The notes below the pieces were generated by a model that saw only the letters and a program-made list of their open reading frames with translations, had not been told where the DNA came from and ran no database searches. Source: Asterias amurensis (taxonomy: Eukaryota > Echinodermata > Asteroidea > Forcipulatida > Asteriidae). From it: a DNA stretch of 64,000 nt. A program made the translations under genes and the position numbers. The stretch lies in contig NC_092650.1 of NCBI RefSeq assembly GCF_032118995.1, forward strand, positions 8,246,001 through 8,310,000, in the 5' to 3' direction. Shown one piece after another: positions 47,201 to 55,773 of the stretch (positions are counted from its first letter, which is position 1; each line of letters opens with the position of its first letter).

Positions 47201-50157
47201 TCAACCCTCAAAAATATCCCCGTTGCTTTCAAAAGCACTGGACACTATTGGTAATTACTCGAAATATTTGCTTGCATAAAACCTTACTTCGTAACAAGTA
47301 ATGGGGAGCTGTTGATATAAAACATTATGAGAAACGGCTCCCTCTCGAGTAAATGTAGTTTTCGAGAAAAAAGGTAGTTTTCAACGAATTTGATTTCGTG
47401 ACCTCAGAATTAGATTTTTAGGTCTCGAAATAAAGCATCTGAAACCACACAACTTCGTGTGACAATGGTGTTTTTCTTCCATTATTTTCTCGCAACTTCG
47501 AAAACCAACAATAATATTGAGTTCAAATGTTCACAGGTTTGTTATTTTGTGCACATTATGTTGAAATACACCAAGTGAGAAGACTGGTCTTCGACAATTA
47601 CCAATAGTGTCCAGTGCATGTAAACATCCGAGTACCAGTCGACTGGTTGTTTCTCAACGACTGCAGTCGTTGTGTGTACAAGATATGTGGAGCAGAAAGA
47701 CCGCGTTAAATCTGCAATTCATTATGCATTCAATCAATATCTTTTAAGAAGAACATTTTTAAAATAGTAACTTTAGTTTTACGACGGCCTCTTGTCGTGG
47801 GAAAAAAAAGTCGGGACACAAAACTGCCGAATATCCTTCAGAATTTTTTTGAACTATATAGCCCGGTTCATACTTCATGCGAACGCGAATTTGACGTGAG
47901 TTTGACATCACACCCTCCTTTCGCAGCGATTATTCGCAAGGGAGTAGAGCAGAGGGCAACTGCTGCGAATCGTTCGTTGCGAATTTGTGACGTCAAGATT
48001 CGCTTCGCATTCGCATTCGCAGGAAGTATGAACCGGGCTTACAGTGAATTATAGAAAATAAATCTGCCAAAGGAACAACCAAAGTGAACTACACAGCAAC
48101 AGATGGAGCTGGCAATGTGGCCAATTGTTCATTCAATGTCACTATTACACAAGAAGGTAGGAGAAGGTTCAGAGATCAATTGAAGGAAAGTCTTGAAGAT
48201 CAAAATAATTTACTCGATTACCCGTGATAGTATATCCATTACAAGATAAAATGTAAATAATAGACAATAATAGTCCTTTGTTTGTTTCTGTATTCAGGGC
48301 TGAAACACGGTCACATGGGGTGAACTTGTCAAGTGATCGCGGGCGCAAGTGTTGCGTGAACTAGTGCCCGAGCGGGCATTAGTCTCTAAATGTTTGACTA
48401 GTTATAGTGCCTTCTGTTGACGTGAACCGTGAACGGCAACTCAAAAACTTCCTCTCTTTTCCAAGTGTCTTTTTCTGATTTGGCCTCTGAGTGACCAGAA
48501 GAGGGATCCATTTCTCTCGGTCCTCTTTTGGTCACTCAAAGTCCATTGGGGAATATAGTATATAAATGTTGACTGCTACGGGGGTACCATTACTATTTAT
48601 CGGCCCAAGGTGATGTCAAAACCATGACTATGCCCGAAACTGTGCCTCAATTATTTAGCAGTAAATTCTTCTTTTTTATACGGAATAAAGATTATTCGAA
48701 TCAACATTGACACGGAACGCTAGTCGTACATTAAACATACTGCACGCACGAGCGACCTAAGTTTCGACCGTTTTTTTCAAGGTGGGCACATCGATTGACT
48801 ATGCCCCGGGCTTAGTTAACTATGACGTCATCTTGACAAAAAAGAGGGGAACCGCTATGTCAATGGCTCCATTTTTAACCAGTCAGATTAGAGGATTCTA
48901 TATTATGAGGTATAGCCTCAAATATGTGTATAATATTAAACCGGCTTTTGATGGTAGGTTTGGGTTTCCGATAAGTAACTGATAAACTTCCACTCTTCTC
49001 CAAATCACAGACAAACCCCAAGATACCAACGTACTAATTTGCAATACCACGGACAATAGATGTTTGGTGTACGCATCCATGTCACTAGGCCTACTGGTTG
49101 TGACTTTGCTGGCAATCGTATTCTGCGTTCTGTACATAAGGTAAAGTGTGATATCAACATTTATAACACACCTCCTGCTTGTTCTGTATAATGGTTGGCT
49201 AAAACACAGTCACATGGGATGAACTAATAAAGTCTAGTGATCGCGCGCGCGTGTTTGCGGGAACTTGTTCCCGAGCGGGCACTAGTCTTTAAAAATAGTG
49301 CCCGGTCACAGCGCCCTCTCTTGACTTGAACCGTGAACAACAACTACAAAACTTCGTTTCTTTTCCAGAATTCTGTTCTCATTTCACATTTAAGATAAAA
49401 CACATATTGACTGGCATAATTCGGTAACTAGTGTACGTCTATTCCCCCTCGGGCCTGTGAGTGACCAAAAGAGGGGCCTATTTCCCTCGGCCTTTGGCCT
49501 ATGGAAATAGGTCGCTCTTCTGGCAAATCAAAGTCCCTCGGGGGAATAGACGGACTAGTTACCCCATTGCCAGTCAATATGTGTATATGATTTGTCCTCC
49601 ATGAGCCTCTGGTAAAAAACACAAAGCTGAATTATATAAGACTTTATAGAATAACTGGTATCATTCAGCATTTCCGTCGTATCGGAAAACAGGTTGGTTT
49701 AGTTGTTATTAAAACCAGAGAATTTAAATTTAAAACGGCTCATCCCAAACCGTAGAGAAAACAGGTTAGTTTTATTAATAACACCAGAGAGTTTAAAATG
49801 AAAACTGCATATCCCCAAAACAAGAGGCGTTGATCATTAAATGATTCTTGTGAATATCTCCCCCAACACAGGGCAAGAAGGATGTTGCATGATGGTGCCA
49901 GTCGTTCAATGATTTCACTTCATCCTGTGCACCAATGCAACTCTATCGCAGCCAATGACAGCGGAATCTCGAAAGGTAACCCGAAGATTGGCACTGCGCA
50001 GAAACAGTTGCCCCCTGAGACCGAGTATCTCACCCCATCTACGCCGCAACCACCAATTCCACCTCCAAAGCCTGATTATCTCCAAGACCACGCCATGGAA
50101 AACGCGTACGACTACATAGACAACTACGGCTACATGTGCTTTGAGGTTAAGAATTAA
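35157..50157 (+). CDS. HYR-domain type I transmembrane receptor-like protein, 5 exons
   Basis: Exons are 35157-35217, 44198-44455, 48055-48156, 49011-49140 and 49872-50157, summing to 837 bases (278 residues). All junctions are GT-AG with phases 1,1,1,2. Residues 1-18 or so are a signal peptide. About 22-105 form a HYR (hyalin repeat) domain, an immunoglobulin-like fold used in adhesion. About 107-140 are only the second half of another HYR domain. A short juxtamembrane stretch with NTT follows, then a helix at about 159-183. The 95-residue tail has PPIPPPKP and tyrosines in YLTP, DYL and YGYM (a YxxM form). I infer a cell-surface adhesion or immune-type receptor; the ligand is unknown. Exon 3 is symmetric and could be skipped. 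Intron 1 is 9 kb, over half of it one TTAA element. Confidence 0.85.
35818..36007. mobile_element. M5 foldback element, intact copy
   Basis: TAATCAATGTGTG to CACACATTGATTA, with long arms carrying ACTAGTGGTTTAAACCCAAC. The centre holds several GAGACGAAG and GAACCAGGC repeats. Lies in HYR receptor intron 1. Confidence 0.75.
36176..36575. repeat. CCGGACGGAC-type palindromic minisatellite
   Basis: The motifs AAAACCGTCCGGCGGAC and TTGCATATGCAA alternate several times (near 36210, 36420 and 36510-36550) with spacer sequence. Each motif is itself nearly palindromic. Confidence 0.65.
36576..36929. other. Unassigned intron sequence
   Basis: Part of HYR receptor intron 1; nothing recognised. Confidence 0.25.
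36930..37790. repeat. R2 dispersed repeat, copies in tandem
   Basis: CAGCACCTTACGAAGATCAT near 36972 and CAGCACTATGACCTTAAGAA near 37324 repeat, as do CTTCCCGACCTAGGAGATCC near 37431 and GCTTCCCGACTTAGGAGATC near 37599, each followed by a GATTGGTCCGCGATTG block. The same blocks occur at 9639-10170. Confidence 0.65.
38035..38145. repeat. About 22-bp minisatellite
   Basis: Units of AAAATGAAAAGGCGACG type with AACGCGACGG variants, roughly five copies. The open frame over it is a by-product. Confidence 0.65.
38293..38618. mobile_element. M3 element, copy b
   Basis: TTAA at 38289-38292 and 38619-38622. Ends CTCATTGGACACTTTCGG and CCGAAAGTGTATAATGGC. The interior is the reverse orientation of copy a. 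Confidence 0.75.
39391..39497. repeat. Near-perfect hairpin
   Basis: CTACTCCTAGAGAACTGTTT and CGTCCGGCTATCGTCTCCC pair with the right arm across the 4-base loop near CACAACG; only a few mismatches. Confidence 0.75.
39608..39712 (+). repeat. tRNA-related SINE, 3' part
   Basis: ATACTTTCCCGAGTTACTGA to TATTCTTTATCCCCGATGC; the head is missing. Confidence 0.6.
39905..40415. repeat. Minisatellite inside the long P element
   Basis: The reverse complement of the 6.4-7.0 kb array: GGAACGTAAGCGTAGCTG and CTTGGAACGTAACCATA recur many times. It stays open on the minus strand over about 150 codons only because of the unit sequence. Confidence 0.8.
40850..41530. repeat. Roughly 130-bp tandem repeat, about 6 units
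   Basis: Units contain CACTTCCGGTTGACC, GGTCAACTTGAGGTCA, CCAAGGAGTCTATAACTGAA and GTATAGTTCTTGAGATATGG. Landmarks recur near 40858, 40987, 41103, 41192, 41323 and 41453. Confidence 0.8.
41700..42400. other. Low-information part of the P element
   Basis: Repeated short motifs such as CTGCTTACTGTG and AAGCGCAGA suggest an old inverted repeat. The 125-codon open frame at 41764 has no family features. Confidence 0.3.
42405..42655. repeat. 130-bp direct duplication
   Basis: The block TCAAACCTAACTACGACACT to GCAATATTAATT occurs at 42420-42505 and again at 42550-42637 with few changes. Confidence 0.7.
42760..43176. mobile_element. M13 inverted-repeat element with TA duplication
   Basis: Ends GAGAGGTTTCGC and GCGAAACCTCTC, TA on each side (42758-42759 and 43177-43178), about 417 bases. 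The TA site is Tc1/mariner-like. Nested in the long P element. Confidence 0.65.
43240..43407. mobile_element. M8-like element, divergent copy
   Basis: The right end GCATTCGCAGTAAGCATGAA with CCGGGCTT matches the M8 hairpin at 47860-48039; the left end is unclear. Confidence 0.5.
44000..44120. mobile_element. M6 palindrome, copy b
   Basis: CGTCCTAAGTTAGGATGAG with CCCAGGACTAGTCCTTAGTC and the right end GTGAAATCCACCCCTG. Lies just upstream of the HYR exon. Confidence 0.6.
44198..44455 (+). CDS. HYR receptor exon 2: complete HYR domain
   Basis: 258 bases after the acceptor CTCTTTTTTTCAG, donor GAAG/GTAAAA. Reads DTIPPTINCPEAI, then VSWTIPTASDNSG, PGQQFQLGTTTITYTATG and CTFTVTL, the hallmark order of the HYR family (PP-I-x-C-P, W-x-x-P-x-A-x-D-N-S, F-x-x-G-x-T-x-x-Y-x-A, C-x-F-x-V). 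Two cysteines in the expected places. Phase 1 to 1. Confidence 0.95.
44640..45240. other. GC-rich block, unassigned
   Basis: Base composition differs from the neighbours. On the minus strand a frame reads TTCLLVGAICLGVPLARERG and ends at a possible donor GCAG/GTGAGA near 44650, which resembles a leader exon but lacks an ATG. On the plus strand a 73-codon frame runs 44994-45215. I recognise neither. Confidence 0.3.
45257..45621. mobile_element. M3 element, copy c
   Basis: TTAA at 45253-45256 and 45622-45625, ends AGCCATTGGACCCTTTCGG and CCGAAAGGGTCCAATGGCT, central CTCGTTAACGAG palindrome. Confidence 0.8.
45631..46237. mobile_element. M12 inverted-repeat element
   Basis: Ends TTAGGTCAGGTATCACCCA and TGGGTGATACCGGACCCTAA. 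About 607 bases, and no other copy in the window. It lies directly next to M3 copy c. Confidence 0.65.
46292..46477. mobile_element. M2 element, copy f, internally deleted
   Basis: GAAGTTGCGAGATAACATTG joins directly to AAAAATTACTTCTTTCTCG, so the central hairpin is lost. Confidence 0.6.
46478..47228. other. Unassigned intron sequence with an R2 fragment
   Basis: Near 47043-47105, GATCGGGGTGATTGGCATGC and GTAGTGCTGTGTGAACGGGG are an inverted piece of the R2 repeat. Otherwise nothing is recognised. Confidence 0.4.
47229..47620. mobile_element. M2 element, copy g
   Basis: AAAGCACTGGACACTATTGG to CCAATAGTGTCCAGTGC; the flanking TTAA has decayed. Confidence 0.75.
47860..48039. mobile_element. 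M8 hairpin element abutting an exon
   Basis: AGCCCGGTTCATACTTC at the left and GAAGTATGAACCGGGCT at the right. The inner arms repeat TTCGCATTCGCA and complements. It ends 15 bases before the half-HYR exon. Confidence 0.8.
48055..48156 (+). CDS. HYR receptor exon 3: half HYR domain
   Basis: 102 bases encoding ENKSAKGTTKVNYTATDGAG and NVANCSFNVTITQE, the C-terminal half of a HYR domain with an NCS sequon. The donor GAAG/GTAGGA is good. The acceptor is uncertain: AATTATAG is weak and follows within 16 bases of an M8 hairpin element at 47860-48039. The N-terminal half of the domain is not found upstream. The frame is open and in phase 1, so the exon may be used, or it may be a remnant that splicing skips. 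Confidence 0.7.
48290..48545. repeat. Intron repeat after exon 3 (paired with 49185)
   Basis: AAACACGGTCACATGGGGTGAA, TGCCCGAGCGGGCATTAGTC, TGACGTGAACCGTGAAC and GAGTGACCAGAAGAGG appear in the same order as at 49200-49470. Confidence 0.7.
49011..49140 (+). CDS. HYR receptor exon 4: transmembrane segment
   Basis: 130 bases, acceptor CCAAATCACAG and donor AAG/GTAAAG. Encodes DKPQDTNVLICNTTDNRC, then a hydrophobic run MSLGLLVVTLLAIVFCVLY and an arginine stop-transfer. Phase 1 to phase 2. Confidence 0.88.
49185..49565. repeat. Intron repeat after exon 4 (paired with 48290)
   Basis: AAACACAGTCACATGGGATGAA, CCCGAGCGGGCACTAGTC, TTGAACCGTGAACAAC, then GAGTGACCAAAAGAGGGG and a CCTCGGCCTTTGG stem. 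It is a diverged copy of the block after exon 3. Confidence 0.7.
49872..50157 (+). CDS. HYR receptor exon 5: cytoplasmic tail
   Basis: 286 bases after CCCCAACACAG, ending TAA. Starts RARRML, a basic stop-transfer, and carries TEYLTP, a proline run QPPIPPPKP (SH3-type), DYLQDH, AYDYIDNYGYMCF and the end EVKN. No kinase or phosphatase domain. Confidence 0.88.
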
Positions 50158-50178
50158 TAATGATGTGAGATGAAAATG

Positions 50179-50235
50179 TGGGTAAAAACCAAAATTAATA
50201 TTCTTTATCCTCGATGCAAATTTGACATCTCTTAG
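50179..50235 (+). repeat. tRNA-related SINE tail
   Basis: GGGTAAAAACCAAAATTAAT to TCCTCGATGCAAATTTGACA only; in the HYR receptor 3' UTR. Confidence 0.6.
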
Positions 50236-50527
50236 GCCTAGATGTGAGATGGGTTGCCGATTTACAAAGGTTAAATGTAAGCGAATTGGTATTGGTGACA
50301 ACTCGAAATAATTCATCTTACCCATCTACTTTAGAGAGTCAAGAGCGGCTACTCAAATAGACCTTTATCATGATGCGGCCATTTTGAATTTCTCCATTCC
50401 AAATCATTGTAACCAAACCGAGGTTGCAAGAAAAAAATAGACTGGTTCCTTTTGTGTGGAACTGTGACTAGCATTCACTGCAGCGTTATTGGATAAAGGG
50501 AACATGACTACTATTGTTGCAGCACAA

Positions 50528-51270
50528 TAGACCGATTGTTGCGCGACCATTGTGATCACGTGACCTGAGATGGGTGTTGAAACTCAATCCACTTTAATTT
50601 CAGTAAATAATACTTCTAACTCAAAACAAATCCCTGTTGAATAAAATGTATACTGTGACATTGATTTGAATCACATTTTACAGCTTCATAAGAACAATAT
50701 CATTCTTTTGAGCTTTAAATGGTTTGAGTAGAGTACGTTAATTAGCGACACTCGCAACGGACAGCTCTCAGTGCGTCCGCGGTGGTTTTTGCACAGTGTA
50801 CGGCCTTAAATCAAAGCGAAGTGAGGCTGTAGCTGTGCCATGCCAAGGAGATTGAAGCTGTAAGACTCGAGCCGGTATAGCTACTCTTTCTTATTAACTA
50901 ATGTTAGGGTGAAAATAAGAGAATTTGCAGCTCATTCAGTGCATTTTCATTTCTCAGCAAAATCATTTTGGGGGCAGTTCATAGAAAATCCGTGCAGTAA
51001 AATGTATAATGGTTTGATAATCTCAGATATTTTCCTTGTTGCTGAAACTGTCTTTACCAATTACTTGGACCGATAAGGTCTAGGGTTCAAACTCCGGAAT
51101 AAACTATAGAGTATTCTTTAGAGGTTTCGAGAAAAGAAATCTATTAAACACTCAAATGTAATAAAAATCATGTACTTTTAACGCACTTTGATTAGGAGGA
51201 CGCCGTGTTTGTTGATGTTCAACAGTCACCCATCCCAGGTCACATGACCGAGCTTGCGCAATCGGTCTTT
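50528..51270. mobile_element. Candidate inverted-repeat element, about 740 bp
   Basis: The left end AGACCGATTGTTGCGC with CACGTGACCTGAGATGGGTG pairs with the right end around CACCCATCCCAGGTCACATG and GCGCAATCGGTCTT. Confidence 0.55.
50640..50645 (+). terminator. Candidate poly(A) signal for the HYR receptor
   Basis: AATAAA 483 bases past the stop codon, the first clear one on this strand. It falls inside the inverted-repeat element above. Confidence 0.35.
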
Positions 51271-52482
51271 TCATACACCAGAAACGAATAAGTAATACAA
51301 ATAAAACTACCTTTTAGGTCTAGATGTAAACTTTTGAGAGGTTGTTGCTGACCTCTGCATTTTTGACGATCATGGCGTATGCACAACCGTACTCTTTAGG
51401 AAATTTCATTTCAGTTCTTTACCTTCAGACCTTTCTGTAGAATGTGTTGCCAAGTTTGTATCGCATACCAAATTAAGATATATTACAGCTCACTTTAGTA
51501 ATTGTCAGTCCCTTTCTTGTATGTAAAAGCTACTCGCTAGGTCAATTTACGGACAATATTTATTTGAGTGTTTAGTGGCGGAATATCCGACTAATTCGCG
51601 TTTTAACTTTTGCAGTCTCTTTGTAGGTATTTGCTCTCACATAAATAGCAGGCTTTATTTACTCATTGTTCTTAATAATGTTCTACAAAGATTCAAAGAA
51701 GTCACAAAAATACCTCAGGTCAAATTGAAGTCTTTGTGTTACCTATAATTACATAACATGTACAGAAAATAATATTCTACTTTGTTGTATGCTGTTTGTA
51801 AATGTAATCCTATGCCTATCTGCATAATTGTTTTGCAACTTGTATCTTTTGTATGCGGTCTAAACTCAAACTGATACGTGTAGAGTAAGATCGGGAGATT
51901 TACCATGAGTAATGATATCCACTCTGGCTTTGTTTTTTGGGTCAATGAAATGTAATACAACAAAACAAAGGTAACAAAAGAGCAGATCATTCCGTTTATG
52001 TGATATTTTTACTTTTCTGTTTGGGGTCATGCGGCTTAGCCTATCAGCTTCAACCCTAGCCATGGCGGCCTTACACTTTCGTATTATACTACAGTGACGT
52101 AGGACTCTGTATCTGTGTACAGCCCAGAGGAATAGTCATATACCTCAACCCGAGAGTCAAGCAAAAAGAAAGCAACAAGTTATGGGGAAAAAACTGGGAA
52201 TCGGGGGGGGACTCCCATTGAACAGGCATTATTATTATTTGTTTACACCGCAGCGAGAGGTTTTGCACTGCAACCTTGTCAATTCCTGTCTTTAGATGAG
52301 ACTATAGGCTATTAATAACGCCGTTATGAACGTGTTCCTATATTGGGGATAATTTCAAAGGGTGAAAAAAAGCCCGAATTCTATAATAATAACGCCGTTA
52401 TGCTCACCTCCATTGGATTTTCGTGACCCCTCGACCATCAGAATTGATAAACTGTCCCGGGTATTTATGAATGATAAATTAA
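51271..52482. other. Unassigned spacer
   Basis: No gene or element found. AATAACGCCGTTATG occurs twice, near 52315 and 52387. Confidence 0.3.
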
Positions 52483-53030
52483 AGGCATTGGACTATTGGT
52501 AGTTGCCAAAGACCAGTCTTCTCACCTGGGCCCAATTTCAAAGAGCTGCTAAGCACAACAAATTGCTTAGTATGAAATTTCTCCCTTGATAAAAACAGGT
52601 ATGCCAACCAAATTTCCACGTGACTTTATCAGGAGAAGAATACACCAGCTAAATACCAGTAAGAAGTAACATAAAACAAATGGAATCTTGGTTGGTAATC
52701 TTGTTTTTATCATGAAATAAATTTCATGCTAAGCATATTTTTGTGCTTAGCAGCTCTATGAAATTGGGCCCTGGTGTATCTCAACATAATATGCAACAAA
52801 CCTGTGAAAATTTGAGCTCAATTGGTCGTCGAAGTTGCGAAAAAATAATGGAAGAAAAACGCCCTTGTAACACAAAGGTGTGTGCTTTCAGATGCTTGAT
52901 TTCTCGACCTCAACATTTATTTTGAAGGTATCGAAATCAAATTCATTGAAATTTAGTTCTTACTCGAAAATTACGTAACTTCAGAAGGGAGCCGTTTCTC
53001 ACAATGTTTTATACTATCAACAGCTCTACA
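52483..53030. mobile_element. M2 element, copy h, with M7 nested and right end lost
   Basis: TTAA at 52479-52482, AGGCATTGGACTATTGG start. Homology runs to about 53030 (ACAGCTCTACATT) and stops before the terminus. M7 interrupts the left arm. Confidence 0.7.
52529..52770. mobile_element. M7 foldback element, complete copy
   Basis: GGCCCAATTTCAAAGAGCTG to CAGCTCTATGAAATTGGGCC, flanked by CTG on both sides (52526-52528 and 52771-52773). Removing it restores the M2 sequence TCTCACCTGGTGTATCTC. Confidence 0.75.
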
Positions 53031-53079
53031 TTTCTTTTGCTGCAGAGATTTTAAAGACTTCACGTTCTGTTTCATTCAT

Positions 53080-53500
53080 TATGCCTGTTATTGGCCGAAG
53101 ATTGCACCACAGAGCGGGCCCGGACCCCACGCCATATAACGCTTCGCGTTCGCGCATGCTCTTAAACTTAAAAAGATTTACCACCCCCCCCCCCCCCTTA
53201 AAGTTTCTTGTCTGGATCCATCCTTGACGATGACGATGCTTGTGATGATTGGGATAAAACGCCGTCTGAGCATTAAGTATGCAAAAATAGTATGGATACG
53301 AAGCTACGAGTTTTTTTTAATACAATTACCAACAGCAAGAATGTGGTGCATCATAATTTGAAATAGGTCTTAAATTCCAACATCTGAGAGTGAGCACATT
53401 GCCCTTCAGACTCCCTAGATTGCACCAGAGAGCATCTATGGCCTAAAACAAATCTGGGTCCTAAAGCGGGCGCGGACCCACGCCGCAAGGGCTTCTCACT
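53080..53500. repeat. R1 dispersed repeat, copy 2
   Basis: GGCCGAAGATTGCACCACAG, GGGCCCGGACCCCACGCC, AACGCCGTCTGAGCATTAAG and CCTTCAGACTCCCTAGATTG in order, with a C-run at 53185-53199. Confidence 0.6.
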
Positions 53501-53653
53501 CGTATGTTCACTCTTTGCCAGATTTGCCCATCACTTGTTTGTATCATACAGCCGCACTTGAAGATGCTGTTAACACAAAGGGTATAGGCTACTGCTGCTC
53601 ACATGAAAGGGCTTATTGTTGTTCTGTTTCGTTCATTATGCGTGTTATAAGAG

Positions 53654-53925
53654 GTGTTAGAATTTGCATCGGGGATAAAGAATATTAATTTTGGTTGTTA
53701 CCCATACACCGATGTGTGTTAGCACTGTATACTCAGTACTTTCCCGAGTCCTGCGAAAAAAATTATCACAGGCATGTAACTCGGGTGGAATTCGAACCCA
53801 CGACCCTTGCTACATCCCACCCGAAGTAACATGCCTGTGATTTTTGTTCACAGGACTCGGGAAAGTACTGAGTATACAGTGCTAACACATATCGGTATAT
53901 GGGTAAAAAAACAAAATTAATGTAA
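53654..53925. repeat. tRNA-related SINE, head-to-head pair
   Basis: A minus-strand copy (GCATCGGGGATAAAGAATAT to GGGTGGAATTCGAACCCACG) meets a plus-strand copy from ATCCCACCCGAAGTAACATG to the tail near 53920. The heads face each other near 53805. Confidence 0.75.
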
Positions 53926-54335
53926 TATGCCTGTTATTGGCCTAAGATTACACCACAGAGCATGTAAAATGCTAAGTTTTCCCAGGCCCTTCAGCGGGCC
54001 GAGACCCCACGCCGCAGCAGATACCCCTAAAACTTATTGTCTGGATCCATAACACTTGACGATGCTGGTGATGATTAGGATGAAACGCCGTCTGAGCATT
54101 AATTATGCAGAAATGAAAAGGATACGACGCAATAATTGTGTGTGTTTTTTAGATACCATAGCCAGTAGCCAAAAAATGGTGCATCAAAACTTGAAATTGC
54201 CTTAAATTCCAACATCTCAGAGGGGGCACATCACCCCTCAGACTCCCTAGATTGCACAAGAGAGCACTATTTTAAGGCCTAAAAGAATTCCGGGCCCCTA
54301 CAGCGGGCCCCGGATCCGCAATTATGACTTACGAT
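53926..54335. repeat. R1 dispersed repeat, copy 3
   Basis: Same block order as copy 2: GCGGGCCGAGACCCCACGCC, AACGCCGTCTGAGCATTAAT, CCAACATCTCAGAGGGGGCA and ACAGCGGGCCCCGGATCC. It lies next to the SINE pair that separates it from copy 2. Confidence 0.6.
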
Positions 54336-54372
54336 GCCAGTACAGTTATCCATGCAAGGTAATTATTATTAT

Positions 54373-54378
54373 TTTATT
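54373..54378 (-). terminator. Candidate poly(A) signal for the cofilin gene
   Basis: TTTATT on the plus strand is AATAAA on the minus strand, about 430 bases past the cofilin stop. Confidence 0.35.
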
Positions 54379-54387
54379 CCCTCTACC

Positions 54388-54500
54388 GACAATCTTAACA
54401 ACCTACAGCTAAACAAAAGTACAAAAACAGAAGTTTTACCGAAAACCTTAACAACCGACAGCTAAACAAAAGTACACAAAAACAGAAGTTAAAAAAATTA
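54388..54500. repeat. Short direct duplication
   Basis: CTTAACAACCTACAGCTAAA and CTTAACAACCGACAGCTAAA head two units of about 50 bases ending AAAACAGAAGTT. Confidence 0.6.
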
Positions 54501-54805
54501 AAGCAAAGATAAAACAATGATTTTAAAAAAAATTATAAAACAAAAACAAAAACATAACGTAAAATCTCAATCTAAATATTCAGTCAGTTTCAAAGTAGAC
54601 GAGTTCATACAATATGCTGGCCCAAAGAACTCTATGGGTTCATCCTCTGAAAAGATGTGAAATTCCGTGAAATTCCTTGAAATTAGAGTGATGCGGTGAT
54701 GTAACAATTAGTGTTTTTTTACGGCTGGAGCTGTAATGTACGATCTATACATGTAGTTCCCCGGATCTTGTGCCTGTCTAACGTCGGGTATACTGACTTA
54801 AGATT

Positions 54806-54971
54806 TTAAGCCATGTACTCAAGTTTGGCCTGGAATGTGTCGTAGTCCAATTCGTGTTTTTCATCAGCTACGAACTCCAGACCAATTCCAGCAAATTCTT
54901 TTTTAATTGTTTCTTTGGCTGATGAGTATATCATCTTGTTTCTGCTTCCGGCATAATCATCATCATTAGAC
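54806..54971 (-). CDS. CFL: Cofilin exon 3: C-terminus
   Basis: 166 bases after GTTTTTGCAG, ending TAA at 54808-54806. Encodes SNDDDYAGSRNKMIYSSAKE, the long actin-binding helix, IKKEFAGIGLEF, and the closing helix TFQAKLEYMA. Confidence 0.9.
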
Positions 54972-55440
54972 CTGCAAAAACAAAAGTTTGGTTATCGCAT
55001 CATATTATTTGCCAGTGATCGACCTTTTACATGGTTGCATTGAACACTTAGTATGAAGAGAAAGTGGTTTTAACAATGTCGGGATTTAATTGAGTTTTTT
55101 TTTTAAATCGGGAAATAAATTTCCTATCAATTATTTTGTAAAAATTGTAATATTAGTGTACGTACCAGAAAATGAAAGCAACTTTCTGTATCTCACGACC
55201 TATCCTGTCCATGAAATGAAAGTTAAAGAGAACATATCGCGGTTCAGAGGGTAGTGAGTCCTTGATCTCATTGAATTGATCTTGATCTGCACCTAGTCCT
55301 CTTGGGCGACCACTTCTTATATCCACCACAATCTCCTCGTTATTCTCTAGTTTGAAAGTAACCCACTTGATGGTCTTCCAGTGTTTCATGTCATTAAATA
55401 CAACACCAACTTCAGGATTCACTTCGACTCCAGACAAGTC
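54806..55440 (-). CDS. CFL: ADF/cofilin family protein, 2 visible exons
   Basis: Cytoplasmic actin-binding protein that severs and depolymerises actin filaments. Exons 55440-55166 and 54971-54806 join TG/G to rebuild the W of AFIFW (phase 2), giving 146 residues, the usual ADF domain length. It reads SGVEVNPEV, FNDMK, RYVLFNFHF, KVAFIFW, KMIYSSAKETIKKEF and FQAKLEYMA. The serine in DLSGV matches the LIM-kinase site of cofilins. No ATG is in the exon: in animals the start ATG is normally alone in a separate first exon joined in phase 0, and this exon is also phase 0 at its start. That first exon is not identified; the candidate upstream leader exon is at 57354-57541. Confidence 0.9.
55166..55440 (-). 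CDS. CFL: Cofilin exon 2: ADF domain core
   Basis: 275 bases, acceptor CTGATTTCAG and donor TG/GTACGT. Begins DLSGVEVNPEVGVVFNDMK and ends AFIF plus two bases of W. Confidence 0.9.
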
Positions 55441-55773
55441 CTGAAATCAGAAGAAGAAGAAAAGGGTAAGGACAAAGCTTTGTTCTTTGCTCACATCCTT
55501 AGTATTGAGCCTCACTGTTTTCCTGGCATTCATTAAACAAACACTGATTAGCTGTTTGAAGTGTGGTTTTACATCGATTGTCACAAATCAAATAGTATCA
55601 CCGGTTGTCATGACAATTTTTAATTTGTTTTAGTATTTAACTGGGGTTTTCAAGTGGTCAAATTCTAAATCGACAATGAAATACTCAAATGTCGAAATTA
55701 GAAGAAAAAAACATTAACTTAATATCTCTCAGAAAATCATAGGGCTACGGCCTTGTCGTATGCGGGGACTTAA

